Origin: Nocardia speluncae NBRC 108251
GTDB lineage: Bacteria > Actinomycetota > Actinomycetes > Mycobacteriales > Mycobacteriaceae
NCBI RefSeq assembly: GCF_001613245.1
Contig: NZ_BDBZ01000021.1
Location: forward strand, 62,001 to 126,000
Length of the DNA: 64,000 nt
Direction: 5' to 3'
The notes beneath the pieces are model-generated. The model saw nothing but the letters and a program-made list of their open reading frames with translations. It was not told where the DNA came from and made no database searches. This document shows positions 32,960-42,106 of the stretch, one piece after another. Each line of letters begins with the position of its first letter. The first letter of the stretch is position 1. Both the position numbers and the translations under genes were made by a program.

Positions 32960-33313
32960 TCAGCCCGGAACCTTGTCCAGGAATCCGAGGACGGTCTCGA
33001 TACGGCCCTGTTCATCTGTGACCAGGACATCGAATCCGATGATCACCGGTTCCGCGCCGGCCGGTCCCAGGCCCCACTGGAATCGGACTTGGCGATGGTG
33101 GTTGTCCGGCTCGCCGACCTGGGTGAATACGAATCCCGGGAACTGCTCGTGCACGGCGCCGATGGTGGCACCGATCGCCTCGCGACCCGCTGCCTCGGCG
33201 AGGGGGTCGGTATAGGTGGCTTCGGGCGCCCAGTGCTCGGTGAGCAGGGTGGTGCGGGCCTGCTGGTCAGTGCTGTTCCAGGTGTGCAGGTAGGTGGTGA
33301 CGATATCGTTCAT
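32960..33313 (-). CDS. SnoaL-like / NTF2-fold protein
   Basis: A 117-residue SnoaL-superfamily protein: DIVTTYLHTWNSTDQQARTTLLTEHWAPEATYTDPLAEAAGREAI, then QFPGFVFTQVGEPDNHHRQVRFQWGLG. ATG 33313 has AAGGAG upstream; the longer upstream frame is antisense to the neighbouring regulator and is rejected. It is divergent from the XRE regulator at 33426, which may control it. Function unknown. Confidence 0.82.
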   Translation of the reverse strand: MNDIVTTYLHTWNSTDQQARTTLLTEHWAPEATYTDPLAEAAGREAIGATIGAVHEQFPGFVFTQVGEPDNHHRQVRFQWGLGPAGAEPVIIGFDVLVTDEQGRIETVLGFLDKVPG

Positions 33314-33425
33314 CGGGTGCTCCTTCGGGTGGGTGAATGTGCTCACAGCATCGCCGCGATCGTGCGAGCCGGCGATTACCCCGGAGGTAATGGGATCGGC
33401 TACCGGGACGGCTAGCATTCGACGT

Positions 33426-34205
33426 GTGGCGACTTTGGAGACCGAATCCCAGGTGGGCGGCCTTATCCGCGCCTGGCGAGAGCGGCGGCGGCTGAGCCAG
33501 CTGCAACTGGCCGCGCAGGCGGAGGTGTCCACGCGGCATCTGAGCTTCCTGGAGACCGGCCGGTCGCGACCCACCCGGGAGATGATCGAGCGGCTCGCCA
33601 CGCATCTGGATGTACCACTGCGTGAACGCAACGAATTGATGCTCTCGGCCGGCTACGCGCCGCGCTACGGCCAGCGTGACCCGGACGCGCCCGAATTGCG
33701 TGCGGTGATGGACGCCTTCCGCACTCTGCTCGATGCGCATCTCCCGCATCCGGCGCTGGTCCTGGACCGCTGCTGGGACGTGGTCGATCGCAATACCGCC
33801 ACCGATGTGCTGCTCGAAGGCTGCGCCCCGGAATTGCTCGAACCGCCGGTCAATGCGATCCGGATCTCGCTGCATCCGGACGGCCTGGCGCCGCGGATCC
33901 GCAACCTGGGGCAGTGGCGGGGCCATCTGCTCAGTCAGATCCGGTCCCGCTCGGCGGCCACCGGGGATCCGCGATTGCGGTCACTGCTGGACGAGGTGTC
34001 GGCCTATCCGTGCCGGGATACGGGGATAGCGGCGCGTGCGGATGTGGTGGTTCCGCTCCGGCTGGGTGTCGGTGATACGGAGTTCTCCTTCTTCAGTGTC
34101 ACCACCTCGGCGATGTCGGCCACCGATGTGACGATCGACGAGTTGCATATCGAGGCCTTCTACCCCGCGGACGAGGCGACGGCGCGGGCTTTCCGCGCGC
34201 CGTAA
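33426..34205 (+). CDS. XRE-family regulator with MmyB-like ligand domain
   Basis: A 259-residue protein from GTG 33426. The N-terminal helix-turn-helix covers ~residues 9-65 (LIRAWRERRRLSQLQLAAQAEVSTRHLSFLETGRSRPTREM). The C-terminal ~180 residues match the MmyB-like PAS-type ligand-binding domain (ALVLDRCWDVVDRN; ISLHPDGLAPRIRNLGQWR). Such regulators commonly control a divergent oxidoreductase or SnoaL gene. The 112-bp gap to the divergent gene at 33313 is the probable target. Confidence 0.88.
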   Translation: MATLETESQVGGLIRAWRERRRLSQLQLAAQAEVSTRHLSFLETGRSRPTREMIERLATHLDVPLRERNELMLSAGYAPRYGQRDPDAPELRAVMDAFRTLLDAHLPHPALVLDRCWDVVDRNTATDVLLEGCAPELLEPPVNAIRISLHPDGLAPRIRNLGQWRGHLLSQIRSRSAATGDPRLRSLLDEVSAYPCRDTGIAARADVVVPLRLGVGDTEFSFFSVTTSAMSATDVTIDELHIEAFYPADEATARAFRAP

Positions 34206-34319
34206 CACTGCCTGTAGACGCTCGCTTATGTAGGAGAGCGCTCGAGCCATGTTCCGTCTCGCTTCTGGCGGCTGTACTGGATTCAGTAACCAGCCAACAA
34301 TCTTCGACCAGGAGCGGAT

Positions 34320-34943
34320 ATGCGAATCGCGATTTTCGGAGCCACCGGCACAGTCGGCCGGCACATCGTCGACCAGGCGCTCGAACGCGGGTACGAGGTC
34401 ACCGCGCTCACCCGGGACGCCGCCCGGATCAGCCGGGCGCACGAACGATTGCACATCGTAGAAGGCGATGTGCTCGACCCCGGCGCGGTCGAACGAGCGG
34501 TCACCGGCCAGGACGCGGTTCTGGTGGCGCTCGGTAACGGCCGTCAGGGCGTGGTGCGGGCCGAGGGCACCCGCACGGTGATCGAGGCGATGAACCGGGC
34601 CGGGGTGAAACGGCTCGTCTGCCAGTCCACCCTCGGCGCCGGCGACAGCCGGGCAAACCTGAACTTCCTGTGGAAATACGTCATGTTCGGCCTGCTGTTG
34701 CGCCCCGCCTACGCCGACCATCAGCAGCAGGAGACCTACGTCCGCGCGAGCGACCTGGATTGGACCATCGTGCGCCCGAGCGCTTTCACCGACGGTCCCC
34801 GCACCGGAACCTACCGCCACGGATTCGGTCCTGGCGAAACCGGTCTCGATCTGAAGATCGCGCGCGCCGATATCGCGGCCTTCCTGCTGGATCAGGTCAC
34901 CGACCGCACCTATGTGCACCGGGCTGCGGGCCTGTCCAATTGA
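34320..34943 (+). CDS. NAD(P)-binding NmrA/SDR-like protein
   Basis: A 207-residue atypical SDR with an N-terminal Rossmann motif IFGATGTVG (5-13), a GDVLDPGAVERAV segment, and SDLDWTIVRPSAFTDGP near the end, typical of NAD(P)H-binding flavin-reductase-like (NmrA) proteins. It lacks the classical YxxxK pair. ATG 34320 has CAGGAGC upstream. Function not determinable. Confidence 0.85.
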   Translation: MRIAIFGATGTVGRHIVDQALERGYEVTALTRDAARISRAHERLHIVEGDVLDPGAVERAVTGQDAVLVALGNGRQGVVRAEGTRTVIEAMNRAGVKRLVCQSTLGAGDSRANLNFLWKYVMFGLLLRPAYADHQQQETYVRASDLDWTIVRPSAFTDGPRTGTYRHGFGPGETGLDLKIARADIAAFLLDQVTDRTYVHRAAGLSN

Positions 34944-35052
34944 ATTCGGCCGGATCATCGCCACCGCCGTCGCGCCCGGCGGTGGGCCGGTCGCCCAGCG
35001 GCGACCGAACTGTCACACGGCACCTGGCCGGTGCGGGGCCTGTGGCCGTGTT

Positions 35053-36201
35053 TCAGGAGTGTTCGTGGACGGTGTCCCATGCAGGGAAGGGGTCGGGGTA
35101 GCCGGTCCAAATCCCCGGCCCGGCCGTATATTCGGTGTCGGTGAGCAATGCTGAGTCCAGTAGTGCGCGCAGGGCGGGGCGATCGAGCCGGACCCCGATG
35201 AAAACGATTTCCTGACCTGCGGGGATATCCAGCGAAGACCACCAGGCGGCGGGTTCGAAGGTGAGGTTCGGCCCCGCCTGCGACCAGACTGCGGCGAGTT
35301 GGGGCCGGCTGGCGATCCAGCAGAAACCCTTGCTGCGCAACAGCCGGCGCACCTGGGTCAAGGCGTCGGCCAGGCGCTGCGGGTGGAACGGGCGTTCGGC
35401 GCGGTAGGTCATACTGCTGATTCCGTACTCCTCGGTTTCCGGTATGTGCCCGCCTGTCAGTTCGTCGGCCCAGCCCTCGGTGCTCGCAGCGGCCACCGGG
35501 TCGTAGCGGCCCGTGTCGAGCACCTCGCTCAGGTCCACGACGCCGTTGCTGGTGCGGATCAGTTCGGCCCGCGGGTTCATCCGCCGGACGGCCGCTTCCA
35601 CGGCGCCCACGATCTGCGGACTCACCAGGTCGGTCTTGTTGATCAGCAGGACATCGGCGAATTCCACCTGGTCGGCGAGTAGATCGGCGATACCGCGTTC
35701 GTCGCCGTCGCCGGCTTCCAGATTGCGGGCGGCCAGTGTTTCGCCGCGAGTGATCTCAGTGAGGAAGGTGGTGGCATCCACCACCGTCACCATGGTGTCG
35801 AGACGGGCGAGCTCGCCGAGGGAGAAGCCGTCCTCGAATTCCCATTCGAATGTCGCCGCCACCGGCATCGGTTCGGAGATACCGGTGGATTCGATCACCA
35901 GCTGGTCGAATCGGCCCTCGCGAGCGAGCTTTCCCACTGCCTCGATCAGGTCCTCACGCAGTGTGCAGCAGATACAGCCGTTGGTGAGTTCGACGAGCTT
36001 CTCCTGTGTCCGGTCCAGATGTCCTTGGCCGGCGACGAGGGCCGCGTCGATGTTGACCTCGCTCATATCGTTCACGATGACGGCGACGCGGCGTCCTTCG
36101 CGGTTGGCGAGTATGTGGTTCAGGAGGGTGGTCTTACCGGCGCCGAGGAATCCGGACAGCACGGTTACCGGCAGCGGGCGGGAAAGCGCAGAACTGGTCA
36201 C
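35053..36201 (-). CDS. COG0523/CobW-family GTPase, putative zinc metallochaperone
   Basis: A 382-residue G3E GTPase from GTG 36201. Walker A is GFLGAGKTT (17-25), the metal-binding CICC motif at 76-79 (GCICCTLRED), NKTDLVS for guanine recognition, and the CobW C-terminal domain follows. A Zur-like box sits 5-25 bases before the start. Zinc-responsive COG0523 proteins deliver zinc to client enzymes when zinc is scarce. I infer that role rather than cobalamin synthesis, since no cob gene is nearby. Confidence 0.85.
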   Translation of the reverse strand: MTSSALSRPLPVTVLSGFLGAGKTTLLNHILANREGRRVAVIVNDMSEVNIDAALVAGQGHLDRTQEKLVELTNGCICCTLREDLIEAVGKLAREGRFDQLVIESTGISEPMPVAATFEWEFEDGFSLGELARLDTMVTVVDATTFLTEITRGETLAARNLEAGDGDERGIADLLADQVEFADVLLINKTDLVSPQIVGAVEAAVRRMNPRAELIRTSNGVVDLSEVLDTGRYDPVAAASTEGWADELTGGHIPETEEYGISSMTYRAERPFHPQRLADALTQVRRLLRSKGFCWIASRPQLAAVWSQAGPNLTFEPAAWWSSLDIPAGQEIVFIGVRLDRPALRALLDSALLTDTEYTAGPGIWTGYPDPFPAWDTVHEHS

Positions 36202-36205
36202 ATGT

Positions 36206-36226
36206 AAATGATAACCATTTTCATTT
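36206..36226. promoter_or_regulatory. candidate Zur box
   Basis: An AT-rich 21-bp inverted repeat, AAATGATAACC/ATTTTCATTT, with 8 of 10 pairs matching around 36216. It resembles actinobacterial Zur operators (TGAAAAT-type arms) and precedes the COG0523 GTPase. It overlaps the last codons of the upstream membrane protein gene, so the promoter must be within that gene's end. Confidence 0.65.
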
Positions 36227-36829
36227 AGGCTGCCTTGTTCGGGCTGCCCTACCACCGGCAATGCGCTGCCGGACCACGATGATCAGGAAGAGACCGGCCC
36301 CCAAAGTGGTCGCGTAGACAGGGAAAGCCCACACGGCAGGCTTCCAGACGGTGATCGTGAGCAACGTGATGATTCCGTTCACCGCGACGAGACCGAAGAC
36401 GAGCGGGTTCTCACTGCCGGGCGCGGACCAGGCTTTACGGAAGGTCGGAATCGCCGCGGCCAGATCGCCGAACACGGCGAAGATCACCGCCGTCTGCGGA
36501 TCGTCCCAGCCGAGCCAGATCGCCAGCGCCACCACCGAAGCCGCCCCGCAGAGCAGATCGGCGAACGACAGCCGCCAGTAACTCGACCTGTTCGCGAACG
36601 ACGCGAGGAACACCACTGCCGGGCCGGCGCCCATCGAGAAAGTGAGGACCGCGGGCAAGCCGACACCGTCGTCGAGCTGGGCGCCGAACCCGGTCAGCGA
36701 CGCGGCGGCCCACAGGAACCACGAGACGCGGTTCGGTTTCACCTCGCCGCGCACGGTGAGCAAGGCGTAACTGAGCGTTCCTACCATGCTGAGGGCGGCC
36801 CCGAGGAAGACGAACCGTGGATCGATCAC
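36221..36829 (-). CDS. polytopic membrane protein, unknown function
   Basis: A 202-residue protein from GTG 36829 with about six hydrophobic helices (FVFLGAALSMVGTLSYALL; VSWFLWAAASLTGF; VLTFSMGAGPAVVFLASF; LLCGAASVVALAIWLG; AVFGDLAAAIPTFRKAW; VNGIITLLTITVW; YATTLGAGLFLIIVV). The first repeats recall PQ-loop-like transporters but no PQ motif is seen. It is upstream of, and co-oriented with, the COG0523 gene. No function can be assigned. Confidence 0.75.
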   Translation of the reverse strand: MIDPRFVFLGAALSMVGTLSYALLTVRGEVKPNRVSWFLWAAASLTGFGAQLDDGVGLPAVLTFSMGAGPAVVFLASFANRSSYWRLSFADLLCGAASVVALAIWLGWDDPQTAVIFAVFGDLAAAIPTFRKAWSAPGSENPLVFGLVAVNGIITLLTITVWKPAVWAFPVYATTLGAGLFLIIVVRQRIAGGRAARTRQPK

Positions 36830-36890
36830 CGATCAACGAGAACACCGGGGCCGCCGGCCAGGCAAGCGGAACACCCGGACTGCGGACAGC

Positions 36891-36921
36891 GCCGGCGCCC
36901 GCACTCGGCGCGGGCGCCGGC
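36891..36921. terminator. thiC terminator hairpin
   Basis: GCCGGCGCCCGC (36891-36902) pairs perfectly with GCGGGCGCCGGC (36910-36921) around a 7-base loop, immediately downstream of the thiC stop at 36928 (minus strand). Confidence 0.75.
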
Positions 36922-36927
36922 ACTTGG

Positions 36928-38556
36928 TCAGCTGGTGATCGGCAGGTACACGCGCTTCCCGGAATCGGCGAATTCGGCCGATTTCTCGGCCATCCCCGCC
37001 TCGATGGCCGCGATATCGGTCAGATTGTTTCGCTCCGCGTACTCGCGGACATCCGCCGAAATACGCATCGAACAGAACTTCGGACCACACATCGAGCAGA
37101 AATGCGCGGTTTTCGCCGGCTCCGCGGGCATCGTCTCGTCGTGATATTCGCGAGCGGTATCGGGGTCCAGCGACAACGCGAACTGGTCACGCCACCGGAA
37201 TTCGAAACGGGCCTTCGACAATTCGTCGTCCCGTCGCTGCGCGTCCGGATGCCCCTTGGCGAGATCGGCGGCATGCGCGGCGATCTTGTAGGTGATGACG
37301 CCGGTCTTGACATCGTCCCGGTTCGGCAGGCCGAGATGTTCCTTGGGCGTGACATAGCAGAGCATCGCCGTCCCCGCCTGCGCGATCATCGCGGCACCGA
37401 TGGCCGAGGTGATGTGGTCGTAGGCGGGCGCGATATCGGTGGCCAGCGGGCCGAGCGTGTAGAACGGAGCTTCCTCGCACAGCTCCTCTTCCAGCCGGAC
37501 GTTCTCCACGATCTTGTGCATCGGCACATGACCCGGACCTTCGATCATCACCTGCACACCGTGCGATTTCGCCACTTTCGTCAGCTCACCGAGCGTGCGG
37601 AGTTCGGCGAACTGCGCCTCGTCGTTCGCGTCGGCGATCGAGCCGGGACGCAAACCGTCGCCGAGAGAGAAGGTCACGTCGTACCGGGCCAGAATTTCGC
37701 ACAATTCCTCGAAATGCGTGTACAGGAACGATTCCCGATGATGTGCCAGGCACCACGCGGCCATGATCGACCCGCCGCGCGAAACGATCCCGGTGACCCG
37801 CTTCGCGGTGAGCGGCACATACCGCAGCAGCACACCGGCGTGCACGGTCATATAGTCGACGCCCTGCTCGCACTGCTCGATCACGGTATCGCGGTAGAGT
37901 TCCCACGTGAGCGCGGCCGGATCGCCGGCGCATTTCTCCAGCGCCTGATAGATCGGCACCGTCCCCACCGGGACCGGAGAGTTCCGCAGAATCCATTCGC
38001 GGGTTTCGTGAATGTTCCTACCGGTGGACAGATCCATGATGGTGTCGGCACCCCAGCGCGTGGCCCACACCATTTTCTCGACCTCCTCGGCTATCGACGA
38101 CGACACCGCGGAATTACCGATATTGGCATTGATCTTCACCAGGAACTTCTTGCCGATGATGGTCGGCTCGAGCTCCGGATGCCGGTGATTCGCCGGGATC
38201 ACCGCGCGCCCGGCGGCGACCTCCGCACGCACTCTCTCCGTCTCGACGCCCTCACGCGCGGCGATGAATCGCATCTCGTCGGTGACGACCCCGGCCCGCG
38301 CCCACGCCAACTGGGTGCGCGGGCCGGGAACATCCGGTGTCACCCAGGTATCGCGCAACTTCGGCAGTCCGGCCTCGAGATCGATGGCCGCCGACGTATC
38401 GGTATACGGCCCGGACGTGTCGTAGACATCGAAATGTTCGTCGTTGGTCAGGGCGATCCGGCGTACCGGTATACGCAGACCGTTCGCTTCCCGGTAGTGC
38501 TTGACGCTGCCCTCGATCGGACCCGTGGTCACGGAATCGACAGGTGTGCCCGTCAT
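36928..38556 (-). CDS. thiC: phosphomethylpyrimidine synthase
   Basis: A 542-residue radical-SAM enzyme converting aminoimidazole ribotide to HMP-P. The C-terminal CSMCGPKFCSMR supplies the CX2CX4C iron-sulphur cysteines (487, 490, 495). The core motifs NANIGNSAVSSS, WGADTIMDLSTG and SLGDGLRPGSIADANDEAQF are all present, and length is normal for the short bacterial form. A TPP riboswitch directly precedes it. Confidence 0.97.
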   Translation of the reverse strand: MTGTPVDSVTTGPIEGSVKHYREANGLRIPVRRIALTNDEHFDVYDTSGPYTDTSAAIDLEAGLPKLRDTWVTPDVPGPRTQLAWARAGVVTDEMRFIAAREGVETERVRAEVAAGRAVIPANHRHPELEPTIIGKKFLVKINANIGNSAVSSSIAEEVEKMVWATRWGADTIMDLSTGRNIHETREWILRNSPVPVGTVPIYQALEKCAGDPAALTWELYRDTVIEQCEQGVDYMTVHAGVLLRYVPLTAKRVTGIVSRGGSIMAAWCLAHHRESFLYTHFEELCEILARYDVTFSLGDGLRPGSIADANDEAQFAELRTLGELTKVAKSHGVQVMIEGPGHVPMHKIVENVRLEEELCEEAPFYTLGPLATDIAPAYDHITSAIGAAMIAQAGTAMLCYVTPKEHLGLPNRDDVKTGVITYKIAAHAADLAKGHPDAQRRDDELSKARFEFRWRDQFALSLDPDTAREYHDETMPAEPAKTAHFCSMCGPKFCSMRISADVREYAERNNLTDIAAIEAGMAEKSAEFADSGKRVYLPITS

Positions 38557-38561
38557 TTTTT

Positions 38562-38662
38562 CTCCCTACGCCGGCATTACCCGGTCAGGTTCATACGGTC
38601 GACGGCCCTGAACGCCCGGATGGGCTAGCCGTCCTCTCAGCCCGCTGGTGCGAGCCCCCGTC
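38562..38662 (-). ncRNA. TPP riboswitch (THI element)
   Basis: Read on the minus strand, it contains the conserved GCGGGCTGAGAGGAC (CUGAGA box, complement at 38635-38640) and CGTATGAACCTGACCGGG-type (TGAACCTGA) box followed by GGTAATGCCGGCGTAGGGA, which is the thi-box consensus in order. It ends 5 bases before the thiC start region and should repress translation when thiamine pyrophosphate is bound. Confidence 0.95.
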
Positions 38663-38772
38663 GGTATGGATTTTTTCCGCCGCCGACCATACCTGGAGTG
38701 TTCCTACCGGCGCAGGACTTCGCCCGGGTGTTCGGTGCGGGTTCCCGGGGCCGTGAGCGATAGGGTCGAACG

Positions 38773-39351
38773 GTGACGCTCTCGCATGGATCGCTGATGA
38801 ACGTGGACGAGTTCGAAGAACTCGACGCCGCGGCCCAGCGCATATCCGAGGGGCTGCGGCTGGAATACCTCAACGGGCTGCTCGCGGCGAAGGCGCGTCC
38901 GGACGCGAACCACAGCCGGGTCATCCAATGGCTGGCCCGGTTTCTCGTACCGCGCAGATCGGAACTGTGGCTTTTCGCCGACCACGGCCTGCGGGCCGGC
39001 CGCGGCGGCGGCAGCCGGGTACGCCCGGATGCGATCCTCGCGCCCGCTTCGGCGTTCGCCGGGGAAGGCGAATGGTCGGATCCGCAGCCGGTACTGATGA
39101 CGATCGAGGTCACCACCCGGGCCCAGCACACCGAACTCCGGGACCGCCTGGACAAACCGTTCCTGTATGCCGCGACCGGTATTCCGCTCTACCTGCTCAT
39201 CGACCGCGGTACCGCCGAGATGAATATCTTCAGCGAACCCGACGACGGTCGCTACGCCTCCCGCGTAACCCTCCCCTTCGGCACCGATATAGAAATCCCC
39301 GACCCCCTGAACGTCATCCTCGCCACCGACGCCCTACTCGACTGGACCTGA
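38773..39351 (+). CDS. Uma2 family putative endonuclease
   Basis: A 192-residue protein from GTG 38773 of the Uma2/DUF820 PD-(D/E)xK superfamily: RPDAILAP, then PVLMTIEVTTRAQHTELRDRLDKPFLYAATGIPLYLLID gives the Asp...Glu-x-Val...Lys catalytic layout. Uma2 proteins are very common in actinobacteria and their biological role is unproven. Divergent from thiC, with the riboswitch leader between. Confidence 0.85.
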   Translation: MTLSHGSLMNVDEFEELDAAAQRISEGLRLEYLNGLLAAKARPDANHSRVIQWLARFLVPRRSELWLFADHGLRAGRGGGSRVRPDAILAPASAFAGEGEWSDPQPVLMTIEVTTRAQHTELRDRLDKPFLYAATGIPLYLLIDRGTAEMNIFSEPDDGRYASRVTLPFGTDIEIPDPLNVILATDALLDWT

Positions 39352-39510
39352 ACCGCCCAACTGTCGCGAAGGATGTCTTCGGCTCTTCGCAGCCGTCCTA
39401 CCACTTGCCGCCGCCCTCGGCTGCTACAAGAAGCTCTCACACAAGGCGCCCTGTCACCCTTCTGGCCTGCCCGCCGGAATCGGATGTTCGGGGTTTCCCG
39501 GCTTCCCTTC

Positions 39511-40140
39511 TCAACGCGGTGCACGGCGTCGATGGTCGGATGGGACAGGCACGGCCGCCGACTCCTCGACGGCCCATTCCGGGTCGGTGGCCAGGGCAGC
39601 CATGTAGTGGACATCGATCCAGTCGCCGTCGAACCGGAGCGCGTCGCGGCCGGTGCCTTCGAGACGGAAACCGACCTTCTCGTAGACGTGGCGGGCGCGC
39701 GGATTGAAGGCATAGACCTGCAGCGTGATGCGGTGCAGACCGAGCTCCTGCAGGCCGTAGGCGACGATCAGCCGGGTCGCCTCGGTGCCGAGCCCGCGGC
39801 CGCGCCCTGCTTGCCCGATCAGGGTGCGGAAGCCGCAGGACCGGTTCTCCTTGTCCCAGTCGTTGAGGACGACTTCGCCGAGCACGCTGTTGTCGCCGGC
39901 GGTCACGGCGAGGACCAGGCGGTCGTCGGCGGTGCTCCACCGGCGGTAGATTTCGCGCATCGTCTCGATCGGCGGGTTGGTGACCGGCTCGTCACGGGAA
40001 TGTACTGTGCCGGTCAGAATCGCGACTTCGGGATCTTTGCGAATGATCTCGTCGAGAACGTCGGCATCGTCGGCATGGACGGGGCGTAGGGTGACGCGCT
40101 CGCCGCGGAGCGTGGGTTTGTGGCTGAAGATCATGGACAT
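39511..40140 (-). CDS. GNAT family N-acetyltransferase (RimJ/RimL type)
   Basis: A 209-residue acetyltransferase. VTLRPVHADDADVL opens the domain, and the acetyl-CoA loop is GQAGRGRGLGTEATRLIV (Q/RxxGxG/A at ~114-121), followed by LGLHRITLQVYAFNPRARHVYEKVGFR. This resembles the RimJ/RimL or aminoglycoside-6'-like group, with substrate unknown. ATG 40140 is chosen over the upstream extension, which has no domain content. Confidence 0.87.
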   Translation of the reverse strand: MSMIFSHKPTLRGERVTLRPVHADDADVLDEIIRKDPEVAILTGTVHSRDEPVTNPPIETMREIYRRWSTADDRLVLAVTAGDNSVLGEVVLNDWDKENRSCGFRTLIGQAGRGRGLGTEATRLIVAYGLQELGLHRITLQVYAFNPRARHVYEKVGFRLEGTGRDALRFDGDWIDVHYMAALATDPEWAVEESAAVPVPSDHRRRAPR

Positions 40141-40249
40141 ACGGATCTTTCTTCGGCGCGTGTTCGGGGCAGGCAGGTGCTGGTTACCTACCCGATGATC
40201 GAGTGGTGGACAACCGTGTGCGCCGGGCAAGCGGCGCAACCGAATGCGA

Positions 40250-41065
40250 TCAGATATCGAACTCCGCGATCACCGGCGCGTGATCGCTTGCTCCCTTACC
40301 TTTGCGTTCCTCCCGGTCCACCCCCGCGTCCACCACGCTCGCCGCCAACGCCGGAGAGGCGAGGATGAAATCGATCCGCATCCCTTCCTTCCGCGGAAAT
40401 CGCAGCTGCGTGTAGTCCCAGTAGGTGTACACCCCGGGTCCGGGGGCGAAGGGCCGCATCACATCGGTGAATCCGGTCGCCGTGACGGCCGTGAACGCGT
40501 CCCGTTCCGGCTGGGAGGTATGGGTTTTACCGGTGAAGAATTCGGTGGACCACACGTCGTCGTCGGTGGGCGCGATATTCCAGTCGCCGACCAGGGCGGT
40601 CGCGGTCTCCGGGTTCTCGGTCAGCCAGCGGGCGGCATTGTTGCGCAGAGCCGTGAGCCAGGCGAGTTTGTATTCGTAATGTGGATCGTTCAGTGCGCGG
40701 CCGTTGGGCACATAGAGGCTCCAAACCCGCACGCCACCGCAGGTGGCCCCGAGCGCACGTGCTTCGACCGTAGGGGTGCTGATCAGTGCCTCCGCGGCAT
40801 CCCGATCGAATCCGGGCTGGCCCGGGAACCCGATCTCCACATCGTCCAGCCCGACCCGCGACGCTATCGCCACCCCGTTCCACTGGTTGAGCCCCACATG
40901 CGCGACCTCGTAACCGGCCTCGGTGAACCGTTCGAACGGGAACTGGTCGTCGCGGCATTTGGTTTCCTGTAATGCCACGACATCGATGTCCTGGCGGTCC
41001 AGCCAGGCCAGCACGCGGTCCTGCCGCGAGCGGATCGAATTGATATTCCAGGTGGCCAGTCGCAA
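40250..41065 (-). CDS. xth: exodeoxyribonuclease III
   Basis: A 271-residue EEP-superfamily AP endonuclease/3'-5' exonuclease. ATWNINSIRSRQDRVLAWLDRQDIDVVALQETKC at the start carries the metal-binding Asn and Glu, YVPNGR the middle motif, LVGDWNIAPTDDDVW the Asp-Asn pair, and ASDHAPVIAEF the C-terminal Asp-His. Acts in base-excision repair. Corresponds in position to M. tuberculosis Rv0427c. Confidence 0.95.
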   Translation of the reverse strand: MRLATWNINSIRSRQDRVLAWLDRQDIDVVALQETKCRDDQFPFERFTEAGYEVAHVGLNQWNGVAIASRVGLDDVEIGFPGQPGFDRDAAEALISTPTVEARALGATCGGVRVWSLYVPNGRALNDPHYEYKLAWLTALRNNAARWLTENPETATALVGDWNIAPTDDDVWSTEFFTGKTHTSQPERDAFTAVTATGFTDVMRPFAPGPGVYTYWDYTQLRFPRKEGMRIDFILASPALAASVVDAGVDREERKGKGASDHAPVIAEFDI

Positions 41066-41098
41066 CTGAATTCCCGTCTGTGTCGAGGTGCGGCGACG

Positions 41099-42106
41099 TT
41101 ACGACGCCGGCGCTGCGCCGCCGGGCACGGCGTAGCGGTAGCTGTGATGGTCGAGGAAACCCAGCTCGCCGAAAAGTTCCAGTGCCTCCACATTACCGGC
41201 ATCGACCTGCACGTACGCGTGGGTTGCGCCACGGTCGTGACCCCAGCGCAGCAGTTCCCCGCAGACCAGTGCGGCCAGGCCGTGGCGGCGGTGCGCGGCC
41301 AGGACTGCCACGCATGTCAGGCCGACCCAGCGGCGGCCGTCCGAGGCGGTGGTGAGGGCGCCACGGGCGATCGCGATGGGGCCGGGCAGGCCCAGTGACG
41401 CGAATCCCAGTTGCCCCTCGTGCACCGAGGTCAGCACCTCCGGCAGGGGGACGGTGGCGGTCTGGCCGCTGGGTTCGTCGCCGCGACAGCGGTGGATCTC
41501 GAGCCAGGCGATATCGGGTTCGGTGGAGATGCGAACCATGGACGGCCCTTGCGGGAGGACGAAATTCTCCAGATCTATGCCCAGTACCTGGGTTTCGCCC
41601 CAGCTGTTCCAGCCCGGCGGTACGGTCGCCAGCCGGTCCGGTAGTGCCAGTTGCAGCGGTAGCCCCTTGGCTGCGTACCAGGCGCCGATGCGGTGCAGCG
41701 TTTCCGCGTCGGTCCGCGCCGGCCCGCTCGAATCACCGATGGGTACAGCGGAATTGGCGCGGCGGGTATAGCCGTGCCCGGCGCGCAGTAGCCAGCCGTC
41801 CAGCCAGGCGTATTCGGTGCCCGGCCAGCCGTAGGCGGCCGCGGATTCGAGCGTGCGGATCTCGGAGATGCGAATCGGCCTGGGGCCCAGTGTTTTCAGC
41901 GCAACCACCCGGGTGGCCGGAATCAGCACCGGGTGGCCGTCGGCGCCCATGACAGTGAGCGGGTTGGTGGAAACCACCTCGCCGATCACATCGGTCAGTG
42001 GCGGATCGCTGCCGTCCGGTAGCCGGTACCGGACAACGACCCGCTCACCGACCGGGATATCCGGTTCGGCCGGGTGCTGTTCGGGTTCCGGCGGTTCAGT
42101 CGTCAT
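41099..42106 (-). CDS. GNAT family N-acetyltransferase (Rv0428c-like)
   Basis: A 335-residue protein. The N-terminal ~70 residues form a small beta-rich domain (GERVVVRYRLPDGS; TDVIGEVVSTNPLTVMGADG). The C-terminal GNAT domain has LTCVAVLAAHRRHGLAALVCGELLRWGHDRGATHAYVQVDAGNVEAL with the R/QxxGxA acetyl-CoA loop. The ATG at 42106 overlaps the end of def by 11 bases; ATG 42130 is an alternative. Order matches Rv0428c beside xth and def in M. tuberculosis. Function unknown. Confidence 0.88.
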   Translation of the reverse strand: MTTEPPEPEQHPAEPDIPVGERVVVRYRLPDGSDPPLTDVIGEVVSTNPLTVMGADGHPVLIPATRVVALKTLGPRPIRISEIRTLESAAAYGWPGTEYAWLDGWLLRAGHGYTRRANSAVPIGDSSGPARTDAETLHRIGAWYAAKGLPLQLALPDRLATVPPGWNSWGETQVLGIDLENFVLPQGPSMVRISTEPDIAWLEIHRCRGDEPSGQTATVPLPEVLTSVHEGQLGFASLGLPGPIAIARGALTTASDGRRWVGLTCVAVLAAHRRHGLAALVCGELLRWGHDRGATHAYVQVDAGNVEALELFGELGFLDHHSYRYAVPGGAAPAS

